DNA from: Peptococcaceae bacterium
Lineage (GTDB): Bacteria; Bacillota; Desulfitobacteriia; Desulfitobacteriales; Desulfitobacteriaceae
Direction of reading: 5' to 3'
Assembly: GCA_031289815.1 (NCBI GenBank)
Contig: JAITOS010000032.1
Coordinates: 1 to 19,324, forward strand
DNA: 19,324 nt
Shown: positions 1-6,742 of the stretch, piece by piece
Layout: each line of letters begins with the position of its first letter
How positions within the stretch are numbered: position 1 is the stretch's first letter
The notes under the pieces: model-generated
What the model was told of the DNA's origin: nothing
The model's database searches: none
What the model saw: only the letters and a program-made list of their open reading frames with translations
Position numbers and translations under genes: made by a program

Positions 1-525
1 CTGTTCACCGCCTACGGCAATGTCGCCGCTGAAAACGGCGTAATTCTTCCACCGCAATGTCCCCTCGATCCAAAAGGCATAGTTTCCGTCCGGCACGGCG
101 TCACCGTCGCTGTCGGTCAAGTCCCACACATACGAGAGTTTGCCGGATTTCGGCGTGGCTCCCGTAATCGCGTCAACTTGTTCTTTGGGCATAGCGGAAA
201 GCTCGGATTTTCCGACCCAGTTCAAAATTGAATCGGGACGGTTCTTGTAGCCGCCTTTCGCGGTAAAGGCAGTCGCGCACAGTGTCTTGACGAGTTTTCC
301 GTCCGCGTCCTCAATCCAAACGGCAAACTGGTTGCTTGCGTAGCCCGACTGCGTTTCATAGTCAAAGCTGACGGTCAGTTGACCTGCTTCGTTTCGCGGA
401 TGCGAAATTTGTCCGCTGTCGCTCACTGAAGCTCCGCACCCGGCGAGCGTGAGCATAAATATCGCCGCAATCAGTAGGTTTTGGTATTTTTTCATACCCG
501 GCGTCATTGCTTTTACATAGGTCAT
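1..525 (-). CDS. DUF2271-type lipoprotein, C-terminus cut by window edge
   Basis: The minus strand is open from an ATG at 525 to base 1 (175 codons, no stop), so the C-terminus lies outside the window. The N-terminus is a lipoprotein signal peptide: basic residues near 12-13, a hydrophobic stretch at 17-28 and the lipobox LTLAGC, giving lipidated Cys30. The mature part has a Trp/Asp-rich beta pattern (VWIEDADGKLVKTL, then DAITGATPKSGKLSYVWD and PDGNYAFWIEG) that I recognise as the DUF2271 family of small exported proteins of unknown role. The start at 525 is chosen because GAGG (534-537) lies 8 nt upstream; an internal ATG at 495 is the alternative. A sigma-A-like promoter at 600-628 suggests transcription separate from the upstream cyclase gene. 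The molecular function is unknown. Confidence 0.75.
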   Translation of the reverse strand, partial: MTYVKAMTPGMKKYQNLLIAAIFMLTLAGCGASVSDSGQISHPRNEAGQLTVSFDYETQSGYASNQFAVWIEDADGKLVKTLCATAFTAKGGYKNRPDSILNWVGKSELSAMPKEQVDAITGATPKSGKLSYVWDLTDSDGDAVPDGNYAFWIEGTLRWKNYAVFSGDIAVGGEQ

Positions 526-599
526 CGTTTTTGCCTCACTTCATCGGTGAATTTGCGCGTACTTCTCCGAGCCTTGATTTTGGTTGCTTGCAGGATTTC

Positions 600-628
600 A
601 TTATGGATGGCCGTATTTCCCCGGCCAA
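600..628 (-). promoter_or_regulatory. candidate sigma-A promoter for the lipoprotein gene
   Basis: On the minus strand, TTGGCC (623-628) and CATAAT (600-605) are separated by exactly 17 bp, matching the -35 at 4/6 and the -10 at 5/6. The element lies just after the cyclase stop codon and about 75 bp before the lipoprotein start. It is called by consensus matching only. Confidence 0.4.
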
Positions 629-630
629 AA

Positions 631-1173
631 TTACTTTATCAACACGGCGCGGACGGGCGAACCGTCGCAATCCGCGCCCAAGCTCAGCGGGAGCGCCGAC
701 AGCAGATATTCGTCCTCCGCTACTTCCCGCAAAGCAAGACCCTCAAGTGGAATAACGCTCGCATCGAGCAGGATTTTATGCACTTCCATAGGCGCGGCAG
801 GGTCGCCGACGCTTTGACTTTCAACGCCGATGAGCTTAACCCCTGCTTGGACGATTAGCTGCGCGTCCTCTGCGGTCAGAATGTGGTCGCCTTTTAGCAG
901 CAACCGCTCGCAATCCTGCGGAACTGTGCCGTCCCACGCCTTGACTGCGCACTGGCCAAAGAATACGTCAAGCGGCAAGCGGTCTACGCCCGCGCCGCCT
1001 TGCAGAAAGTGCGCCGGAGCATCAATGTGCGTTCCGTTATGGACGCACAGCGCAATTTCGCTTAGGTTACAGCCGTGTTCGGCGATATTCTTCGTCTGCG
1101 TGAGCGTCGGCGCGGGGTCGCCCGGATAGACCGCGCACGCGAACAGCGGCTGTGTAATGTCGTAAATGGTCAT
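631..1173 (-). CDS. cyclase family protein (KynB-like metal-dependent hydrolase)
   Basis: A 180-residue protein of the cyclase/arylformamidase family, whose best known member, KynB, hydrolyses N-formylkynurenine at a two-metal centre. The diagnostic motif HNGTHIDAPAHF is intact and supplies metal ligands His45, His49, Asp51 and His55. The C-terminal part keeps the His (EVHKILL) and Glu (PLEGL) expected of the second half of the site. The length is slightly short for the family (about 200-210). The start at 1173 is preferred because GGGAG at 1181-1185 lies 7 nt upstream; the ATG at 1179 would abut the Shine-Dalgarno but give an ATGA overlap with the rtcB stop. The gene is almost certainly co-transcribed with rtcB. 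No other kynurenine-pathway gene is nearby, so the substrate is unknown and a kynurenine role should not be assumed. Confidence 0.85.
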   Translation of the reverse strand: MTIYDITQPLFACAVYPGDPAPTLTQTKNIAEHGCNLSEIALCVHNGTHIDAPAHFLQGGAGVDRLPLDVFFGQCAVKAWDGTVPQDCERLLLKGDHILTAEDAQLIVQAGVKLIGVESQSVGDPAAPMEVHKILLDASVIPLEGLALREVAEDEYLLSALPLSLGADCDGSPVRAVLIK

Positions 1174-1175
1174 AT

Positions 1176-2384
1176 TCATTCTCCCGCCTTGAAGTTATAC
1201 ACGGGCTTTATCCTCAGCACGACAGCGGCGGTAGGCTCGATGTGACGAACGATGGTCTCCATACTTTTGTACGCCATCGGCGATTCATCGAGGGTCTGCT
1301 CGGTCACGCTGGTGGTGAAAACGCCCGCCATCGTCGCTTTGTACTCGTCCATCGAAAGCTGACGGAACGCTGCCATACGGCTCATGATGCGTCCCGCGCC
1401 GTGCGGAGCGGACTGATTCCAGTCGTCGTTGCCCTTGCCGATGCAAATCAGGCTCCCGTCCCGCATATTTATAGGTATCAGCAGCCGCTCGCCTAACTTC
1501 GCCGAAATCGCGCCTTTGCGCAGAATCATTGCTTCCGTGTCAATAAAGTTATGAATCGTTGTGAAGCTGTCAAGCCGCGTCAGCCCCATCTCGCGCAGAA
1601 TTACCTCGGTCATGGCCTGTCGGTTCAGCGCGGCAAACCGCTGTATTATCCGCATATCGTGGAGGTAATCGTCGAACAGTTCGTCGGTGACGTATGCTAA
1701 ATCCTTGGGAATGGCGGGCGTTAGCGCGTCCTCCGCTTTCAGACGCTGAACGGTGGGCTGGATTTCCTGGTGACGCCCCTCGGCTTTAAGCGCGGCGACG
1801 ACCTCGTCAATCTGCACTTTGGCGTTACCCGAAAGCCGCTTATATGCTTCCTCCTGGTAATAGCCCGCAACCTCCGTGCCGAGATGACGGCTGCCCGAAT
1901 GTACGACGAGGAATAACCGCCCATCGTCGGCGCGGCCAACCTCGATAAAATGATTGCCGCCGCCGAGCGTGCCGATACTATGATGTGCGCGGTCGGTATG
2001 AACCTGTCCGATGCAGCGGAGCGCGGTCAGGTCTATTTTGTCGTTCAGCGGGTGAACCTCCGCGCGAACTTCGCGCCCGGCGGGAATACTGCGATGGATA
2101 ACTTCATCTAACTTGGCGAAATCCAACGCGCGCTCGGCAATCTCTACAGTCTCCATGCCGCAGCCGATGTCCACCCCGACCATGCCGGGGACAATTTTGT
2201 CCTTTATGGTCATCGTCGTGCCGATGGTGCAGCCTTTACCCGCGTGAACGTCGGGCATTATGCGGATTTTGCAGCCCTCGAATTCGCTCTGCTCGCAGAC
2301 TACGCGAATTTGCTCCGCCGCCTTGGCCTCCAACTCGTCCGTGTAGACGACGGCGGTGTTACACGCGCCTGAAATTTGTATCAT
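1176..2384 (-). CDS. rtcB: RtcB-family RNA ligase (3'-phosphate / 5'-OH ligase)
   Basis: A 402-residue protein matching RtcB, the GTP- and Mn-dependent ligase that joins RNA 2',3'-cyclic-phosphate or 3'-phosphate ends to 5'-OH ends in RNA repair. Visible motifs in order are MPDVHAGKG (43-51), GVDIGCGM with metal-binding Asp72 and Cys75, GTLGGGNHFIE, HSGSRHLG, and APHGAGR, whose His328 corresponds to the guanylylated histidine. Length matches the E. coli enzyme (408). The start at 2384 is chosen because GAGGA (2391-2395) lies 6 nt upstream; ATG 2390 and GTG 2405 are in frame but badly spaced. No RtcA, RtcR or archease gene is visible. The gene is followed within a few bases by the cyclase gene. 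Its stop codon lies 2 nt before the preferred cyclase start. Confidence 0.93.
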   Translation of the reverse strand: MIQISGACNTAVVYTDELEAKAAEQIRVVCEQSEFEGCKIRIMPDVHAGKGCTIGTTMTIKDKIVPGMVGVDIGCGMETVEIAERALDFAKLDEVIHRSIPAGREVRAEVHPLNDKIDLTALRCIGQVHTDRAHHSIGTLGGGNHFIEVGRADDGRLFLVVHSGSRHLGTEVAGYYQEEAYKRLSGNAKVQIDEVVAALKAEGRHQEIQPTVQRLKAEDALTPAIPKDLAYVTDELFDDYLHDMRIIQRFAALNRQAMTEVILREMGLTRLDSFTTIHNFIDTEAMILRKGAISAKLGERLLIPINMRDGSLICIGKGNDDWNQSAPHGAGRIMSRMAAFRQLSMDEYKATMAGVFTTSVTEQTLDESPMAYKSMETIVRHIEPTAAVVLRIKPVYNFKAGE

Positions 2385-2426
2385 TTTCATTCCTCGTTTC
2401 TGCACTGCTTCCCCAAGCGGACAAAG

Positions 2427-2462
2427 AAGCGCGGCGAAAGATTTTTACCTTTCGCCGCGCTT
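2427..2462 (-). terminator. perfect 14-bp hairpin between rpn and rtcB, probable terminator
   Basis: AAGCGCGGCGAAAG (2427-2440) and its exact reverse complement (2449-2462) flank an 8-nt loop. It lies 8 bp beyond the stop of the minus-strand nuclease gene. Read leftward, the stem is followed by only a weak U-rich stretch (CTTTGT), with a T7 run just before the stem. Read rightward it is followed by CAAAAAAA. A terminator or mRNA-stabilising hairpin for the nuclease gene is the simplest reading. The imperfect U tract keeps confidence moderate. Confidence 0.5.
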
Positions 2463-2470
2463 CAAAAAAA

Positions 2471-3319
2471 TCAGTTTAAGCTCTGCTGTACTTCTTCCAC
2501 CGTCATATTGAAAATACGAGCGATCGTCTCATCGGGAAGATTTTCGCGCTTCATGTTTTGAATCGTCAGGCGACGGCTTTTTTCCATACCTAACTCCACG
2601 CCTTCCTCGCGACCTTCCTCGCGACCTTCCTCAAGCCATTCTTCCCGCCATACCTGCTTCGCCGTCTCTAAATTAAACTCAGTCATAATCATATTCTCGA
2701 CCTCCGATCCGTGAGCTGTGAGAAATTCCCCCATGACGTCATTCGCTAAACAATACCGTATCGCGTTCTTGACCGCCGTCTCCAACGGTTGCTTCTCCGC
2801 CGTGCCGCGGCGTACCTGGGCGACAAACGCCGCGTACTCGCTGAGAGAGCGGCTCCGCCGGAGCAACTCCGCATTGCACCCTTCATTGATATTATACACC
2901 GCTACCTTCAATTCGAGCAAGTCCGGAATGTCTGCTTCCTTAAAGGCGTCCGCGTTGTACAGGACGATGAATTCCGGCTTAGGTATCTTGATTAGACCGC
3001 GCTTGTAGATGTCGGCGTTGTCCAGGACTTTTTCATACACCCTGGCGATGTAGAGCAGCAGCCGCAAGGGCAGGTTCAGGTTGATGGTAGACTGGTGTTC
3101 TATGAGGATGATGAGGCGGTGTTCGAGCAAAAAGGCCAGATCGTTGATCTGCTCATGAAACAGCACGTCCTCCAGGGTTTGGATGTCTACATCGGCGTCG
3201 GGCGGGTAATGCGCGCCCTTGATGCTGTTGTAGAGCTCAATCAGGCGTTGCGGCTCGGAGAAGTAGCGGCTGAAGACGCTGTCTTTGTACTGGCGGTTGA
3301 CCAGCGTTGGCGTTGGCAT
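2471..3319 (-). CDS. Rpn family PD-(D/E)XK nuclease / putative transposase
   Basis: A 282-residue protein of the Rpn (recombination-promoting nuclease, formerly transposase_31/PDDEXK) family common in anaerobic Bacillota. The N-terminal FSRYFSEP and the ND (59-60) ... ILIEHQST segment with Glu74 and Gln76 fit the degenerate PD-(D/E)XK core. Next comes the family's KPEFIVLYN strand and the VYNINEGCNAELLRRS segment. The C-terminus is a charged helix with EEGREEGREEG repeats and a short helical tail (FNMTVEEVQQSL). The start at 3319 is supported by AGGAG 9 nt upstream. Relatives of this family act as DNA endonucleases promoting RecA-independent recombination or behave as phage-defence/mobile genes; the role here is not shown. 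No terminal inverted repeats or target duplications were seen. Confidence 0.88.
   Translation of the reverse strand: MPTPTLVNRQYKDSVFSRYFSEPQRLIELYNSIKGAHYPPDADVDIQTLEDVLFHEQINDLAFLLEHRLIILIEHQSTINLNLPLRLLLYIARVYEKVLDNADIYKRGLIKIPKPEFIVLYNADAFKEADIPDLLELKVAVYNINEGCNAELLRRSRSLSEYAAFVAQVRRGTAEKQPLETAVKNAIRYCLANDVMGEFLTAHGSEVENMIMTEFNLETAKQVWREEWLEEGREEGREEGVELGMEKSRRLTIQNMKRENLPDETIARIFNMTVEEVQQSLN
2601..2636 (-). repeat. 12-bp in-frame tandem repeat inside the Rpn gene
   Basis: CCTTCCTCGCGA occurs twice exactly (2601-2612, 2613-2624), followed by a variant copy (2625-2636). In the protein this encodes the EEGR repeats. Twelve bp keeps the reading frame, so copy-number changes would lengthen or shorten the coiled tail without inactivating the gene. 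Confidence 0.85.
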
Positions 3320-3346
3320 GAGCGTTCACTCCTGTTCTGGTGTGTG

Positions 3347-3375
3347 TTTATGTAATCAGTTGTTCATTATGTAAA
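3347..3375 (-). promoter_or_regulatory. candidate sigma-A promoter for the Rpn gene
   Basis: On the minus strand, TTTACA (3370-3375, 5/6 to the -35) and CATAAA (3347-3352, 4/6 to the -10) are 17 bp apart, ending 28 bp before the start codon at 3319. The related sequence TTACATAA occurs twice here, so an alternative register is possible. Consensus match only. Confidence 0.35.
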
Positions 3376-3380
3376 CATTG

Positions 3381-3422
3381 CCGGAATAACTCCGCGTTGC
3401 AGCCTTCATTATTTATGATGTT
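3381..3422 (-). pseudogene. short remnant of a second rpn-like gene
   Basis: The 30 bases at 3381-3410 match 2858-2887 inside the intact nuclease gene at 26 of 30 positions. Extended upstream on the minus strand, they translate as NIINNEGCNAELFR, closely paralleling YNINEGCNAELLR of the intact protein. Outside this block the similarity stops. It is best read as a decayed fragment of a paralogous rpn gene, lying immediately upstream of the surviving copy. A tiny recombination-derived duplication is the alternative. Confidence 0.55.
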
Positions 3423-3432
3423 GAATTCTGAA

Positions 3433-3579
3433 GACCCCAAACCCAAGCGAAAAGCGGAACCGTCCGCCCTTCGCTGACCCCAGAGACAGAAGAAAGGGAC
3501 AACCGTCCGCCCGCCGTCGCCCTCAGAGCCAGAAGAAATGACACAGCGTCACCCTGTCGGTATCCAGCCAAAAGAAAAT
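3433..3579. repeat. degenerate ~43-bp tandem repeat, about 3.4 copies
   Basis: Two clear units start with AACCGTCCGCCC at 3458 and 3501 (lengths 43 and 44) and share a downstream CAGAG-CAGAAGAAA core. A partial unit precedes them (3433-3457, GACCCCAAACCC then GCGAAAAGCGG) and a decayed unit follows (3545-3579, GCGTCACCCTGTC then CCAAAAGAAA). This fills most of the 360-bp spacer between the divergent nuclease and radical SAM genes. There are no unique spacers, so it is not a CRISPR. The origin is unknown; it may be the end of an old mobile or REP-like element. Confidence 0.6.
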
Positions 3580-3597
3580 TATTTTTAAAGAACGGAG

Positions 3598-3614
3598 TTG
3601 GCATAATAATTGCT
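3598..3614 (+). promoter_or_regulatory. sigma-54 (-24/-12) promoter element
   Basis: TTGGCATAATAATTGCT fits the sigma-54 consensus YTGGCACGRNNNTTGCW at 12 of 14 informative positions. GG (3600-3601) and GC (3612-3613) have the required 10-nt separation. Predicted transcription start is near 3625, about 55 nt before the TTG start of the radical SAM gene. The sigma-54 gene rpoN itself is encoded downstream at 9963. No enhancer-binding activator gene or certain upstream activator site was recognised. Confidence 0.6.
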
Positions 3615-3638
3615 TTAAGGCGCTGAAAAATGTATACT
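3610..3638 (+). promoter_or_regulatory. overlapping sigma-A promoter
   Basis: TTGCTT (3610-3615) and TATACT (3633-3638, 5/6) are separated by 17 bp. Its -35 box coincides with the -12 element of the sigma-54 site, so the two holoenzymes could not bind at once. Predicted start is near 3645, leaving a leader of about 35 nt. Confidence 0.5.
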
Positions 3639-3679
3639 TATAGTAAAGAGTGAGGACAAGGAAGAGGGAGGAGCCTGAT

Positions 3680-5416
3680 TTGCGGATACTGCTGGTCGCG
3701 CTGAACGCCAAATATGTACACACGAATTTGGCTTTACGCTATCTGCGGGCGAGAATCAGACCTCAATTTTCAGACGTCGCGCTCAAAGAGTTTACGATCA
3801 ATGAACCGTTGCGGAAGATTGCCGGAGAGATCTTTGAAAATAAGGCCGATGTCGTCGGCTTTTCCTGTTATATTTGGAACATCGGCAGGATCGCGGAGTT
3901 GGTGGGCGCTTTGCGCCTTGTTTGCCCGCGGACCCGCTTCGTGCTGGGCGGGCCGGAGGTCAGCTATGATCCGGAAAGCTGGCTGAAGCAAATCGCGGCG
4001 GACGGGATTGTGCTGGGAGAAGGGGAAGAAACCTTCGCGGAATTGCTGTCCGTCTGGCAGCGGGGCGAAGAACCGGAGCGGGTCTCCGGTCTGGCTTGGC
4101 GGCAGGGAGATCGTATCAGGGTGAATCCTGCCCGCCCGCCGACGTCAGATCTTTCGTCCTTACCGCTGCCGTATGAGGAAGATGAAGATCTGAGCGGGCG
4201 TTTAGCCTATGTGGAGACTGCGCGGGGCTGTCCTTTTCAATGTCAGTACTGCCTTTCCTCCGCCGGTCAGGGCGTCCGCTATCTGGAAGCGGAGCATTTT
4301 CGCCGGACGTTTCGCCGCTTGCTGACGCTGGGCGTGCAGACGGTTAAATTGGTGGATCGGACGTTTAACGCCAACCAGGCGCACGCCTTTCGCATACTGG
4401 ATATTGCGCGGGAGGAAGCGGGCCGTTTTCCGGAAAAAAGCATCCGGACGCACTGTGAAATGGCCGGCGAGCTGCTGGATGAAGAGTGGTACCGCTATTT
4501 AGCCGCTTACCCGCAGGGCGCGCTCCAGCTGGAAATCGGGGTACAGTCCACGAATCCGCCGACCTTGCAGGCGATTCAACGCCCCCAGCGCTTTGACCGC
4601 TGGCGGGGCTTCGTCCGGAAATTGCGGCTGCACACCGAAATACCGCTGCATTTGGATTTAATCGCCGGTTTACCGCTGGAGGGGTGGGCGGAATGTAAGA
4701 CCTCGTTTAATGATACCTACGCTTTGCTGCCGCAGCGGCTGCAATTGGGTTTTCTGAAACTCCTGAAAGGCTCCGGTCTCTATCATGACCGGGAGCGCTG
4801 GGGCTTGATCCATGAGCCGCAGCCGCCCTACACGGTCATGCAAACGCCCAACTTGAGCTATCAGGAACTGATTCAATTGGAACGGATCGAGGACCTCGTC
4901 GAGAAATATTATAATACCGGCAAGTTTTTTTATAGCTTGCGGGAAGCGGTGCGTTTAGCCCCTACGCCGTTTGATTTTTACCATGAATTCGCACTTTTCT
5001 GGCAGGAACAGGGCTGGTTTAAACAAGCGTGGCGGGGGAAAGAGCTATTTAGCAACCTGTGGCGCTACTGCTCGCGCTCGCCGCTCTCGGACGCGGCTGC
5101 AATCCGCTTGCGGGAAGCGCTGCGCTTCGATTACTATCGCTGGGAGCGTCCGGGGAGTATTCCGGAATTTATGCAAACGGAGACGGTGCGGGAGCGGAAA
5201 GGGGCGGCGGCTCAGGCCCAGTGGCTGGATCTCGTGCCGGAGGGGCGGACGCTGGATCGCCGTCGTTGGTCGCGGGTGACGGAGGCTGCCGGGTTTGCTT
5301 ACGACGTGTCCCAGGAAAACGGGGAGCTGCGCGAGGTTTGGTTCCTCTTCTTTTACGGGGAACAGGGGGTCAGGGTGTATTGTAAACCTTGCGACGAGCT
5401 TGAGGTTTACAATTAG
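3680..5416 (+). CDS. B12-binding domain radical SAM protein (DUF4080 type)
   Basis: A 578-residue cytosolic radical SAM enzyme. Residues about 1-130 form a B12-binding-like Rossmann region (RILLVALNAKYVHTNLALRYL, VVGFSCYIWN, VLGGPEVSYDPE, VLGEGEETF). The radical SAM core follows, with cluster cysteines Cys184, Cys188 and Cys191 in RGCPFQCQYC, and later EIGVQSTNP and DLIAGLP motifs. The C-terminal ~170 residues fit the DUF4080 extension seen in Bacillota homologues. The TTG start is chosen because GGGAGGAG (3666-3673) lies 6 nt upstream; a GTG at 3650 is in frame but has no such site. Related enzymes are annotated as methyltransferases or methylthiotransferase-like, but the substrate here is unknown. 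It is first in the rightward gene string and directly follows the sigma-54/sigma-A promoter pair. Confidence 0.88.
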   Translation: MRILLVALNAKYVHTNLALRYLRARIRPQFSDVALKEFTINEPLRKIAGEIFENKADVVGFSCYIWNIGRIAELVGALRLVCPRTRFVLGGPEVSYDPESWLKQIAADGIVLGEGEETFAELLSVWQRGEEPERVSGLAWRQGDRIRVNPARPPTSDLSSLPLPYEEDEDLSGRLAYVETARGCPFQCQYCLSSAGQGVRYLEAEHFRRTFRRLLTLGVQTVKLVDRTFNANQAHAFRILDIAREEAGRFPEKSIRTHCEMAGELLDEEWYRYLAAYPQGALQLEIGVQSTNPPTLQAIQRPQRFDRWRGFVRKLRLHTEIPLHLDLIAGLPLEGWAECKTSFNDTYALLPQRLQLGFLKLLKGSGLYHDRERWGLIHEPQPPYTVMQTPNLSYQELIQLERIEDLVEKYYNTGKFFYSLREAVRLAPTPFDFYHEFALFWQEQGWFKQAWRGKELFSNLWRYCSRSPLSDAAAIRLREALRFDYYRWERPGSIPEFMQTETVRERKGAAAQAQWLDLVPEGRTLDRRRWSRVTEAAGFAYDVSQENGELREVWFLFFYGEQGVRVYCKPCDELEVYN

Positions 5417-5529
5417 CGGATGGCCAGAGCGGTCGGAGCGCGCGGGACGGCGGCGCTGATGACCGCAGCGACGGTTACGGGTCACGCTCATGGCTACGGG
5501 AGCGAAAAAATGGAACGCGGGAGGATTCA

Positions 5530-6702
5530 GTGGGGAGAAAGACGTCGAACCTGAGAAAAAGCATAGGACTGGGGGCGCTCATGGCGGTCTTGCTGCTTTC
5601 CGGCTGCGGCAAAGCGCCGCGGCAAGGGGAACCGGGCGGCGAAGCGCCGACGGTGATCACGATTTGGCATACCTTGACGACGCCGGAAGCGGCGGTTCTG
5701 GAGGAACAGCTTCAGCAAATAACGGCGAATCATCCGGAAATCATCGTCAAAACCAGGCAGGTGCGGGAAGAAGATTTTGCCGCGCGGGCTTATCAGGCGG
5801 AGGCCGGCGGAGCCGGACCGGCAATCTTTCTGGCCCCGGCGGCGATCCTTCGTCAGTTGTACGCGCAGGGATCCTTAGCGGCGGTGCTGGCGGCTGGGGA
5901 GGATGTGTTTACCGCCGACGGCGCTCAGTTCCAATATGGGGACAAGGCTTACGCCTTGCCGTGGCTGACCGATGTGCCGCTGATTTTTTACCGGAACGAG
6001 ACGGCCCTGCCGCCGCTGAGCCTGGAGGATATCCTGAACGGACGGATAGCGCTGGCAGCCTTTGACACCGCCACCTTGGGCGCGTGGTGGCAGGGGCGGG
6101 GAGGACGTCTGCTGACGGCGGCGGCGGAGCCGTCCCTGAACGCCGCCGAAAACGTCGATTTTTTGCAATCCATGACGCTGGCGCGGGAAAACCGGCGGAT
6201 CGTTATCGGGTCTGATCCTGTCGGGGCATTCCTCAGCGGGGAGGTTTCCTATATCATCATGAGAGCCGGTCAGGCGGAACAGATCAGCATTCCCTACGCG
6301 GCGGCGGCGCTCTCCGATGTCATGGGAGGCCAGGGTCAGGCCGTGCTGGCTTACACCGTAGGGATGGCCAACGCCGCGGCCCGGACGAACGCGGATCAGG
6401 CCGAAGCGATCCGGACGCTGGAGGAAGCGCTGCTGGAGCCGGAAGTGGAAGCGGTGATGGCCAAGGTCTGTGAGCGGACGCCGGCCAATACGAAATGCTA
6501 CCCTTCGCTGTCCCCGTCAGCCCTGGAGCGGGCGACGGCCCGAGCCTTGGCGAATGCTTGGGTATTGCCGGGAAATCCAAAGCTGTGGGAGTTAATCGCT
6601 TTGCAGGATCAGGCTTGGGCGGATGCGTTCGCTGAGAAGGCCAGCCCGCGGGACGCGTTGGATCAGGCGCAGGCGCAGGCGTGGCGGAGCTGGAATCAAT
6701 GA
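5530..6702 (+). CDS. extracellular solute-binding lipoprotein (ABC family 1-like)
   Basis: A 390-residue exported lipoprotein: basic N-terminus, hydrophobic 12-24, lipobox LLSGC with lipidated Cys26. The mature start VITIWHTLTTPEAAVLEEQL is typical of family-1 (MalE/UgpB-like) substrate-binding proteins that feed sugars or phosphorylated polyols to ABC importers. Later segments (GDKAYALPWLTDVPLIFYRNE, and the C-terminal helix-rich half) follow the same fold pattern. The GTG start has GGGAGG 5 nt upstream. No permease or ATPase gene is adjacent, so the protein is an orphan, either serving a transporter encoded elsewhere or acting as a sensor. It lies 113 bp after the radical SAM gene and about 30-40 bp before rapZ, consistent with one operon. 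The 113-bp gap shows no terminator or clear promoter. Ligand unknown. Confidence 0.82.
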   Translation: MGRKTSNLRKSIGLGALMAVLLLSGCGKAPRQGEPGGEAPTVITIWHTLTTPEAAVLEEQLQQITANHPEIIVKTRQVREEDFAARAYQAEAGGAGPAIFLAPAAILRQLYAQGSLAAVLAAGEDVFTADGAQFQYGDKAYALPWLTDVPLIFYRNETALPPLSLEDILNGRIALAAFDTATLGAWWQGRGGRLLTAAAEPSLNAAENVDFLQSMTLARENRRIVIGSDPVGAFLSGEVSYIIMRAGQAEQISIPYAAAALSDVMGGQGQAVLAYTVGMANAAARTNADQAEAIRTLEEALLEPEVEAVMAKVCERTPANTKCYPSLSPSALERATARALANAWVLPGNPKLWELIALQDQAWADAFAEKASPRDALDQAQAQAWRSWNQ

Positions 6703-6742
6703 CCTGAAGGAAAGGGCGCAAACAGGGTGGGAGATGAGAACC

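Noticed and set aside
609..626. GGCCG/CGGCC hairpin after the cyclase gene as a terminator
   Set aside because: The stem is only 5 bp with no T run in the direction of transcription, and it overlaps a better-supported promoter candidate.
481..858. Rightward ORFs across 481-1129
   Set aside because: They lie opposite the lipoprotein and cyclase genes, lack ribosome-binding sites and show no family resemblance.
3433..3579. Possible CRISPR array
   Set aside because: The units abut directly with no unique spacers and diverge from each other; no cas genes are nearby.
3413..3604. 63-codon reverse-strand ORF over the 43-bp repeats
   Set aside because: It merely reads through the repeats, has no ribosome-binding site and resembles no protein family.
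5420..5554. 44-codon ATG ORF between the radical SAM and solute-binding protein genes
   Set aside because: No Shine-Dalgarno, composition is Ala/Arg/Gly-rich as expected of GC-rich shadow frames, and it overlaps the start of the lipoprotein gene.
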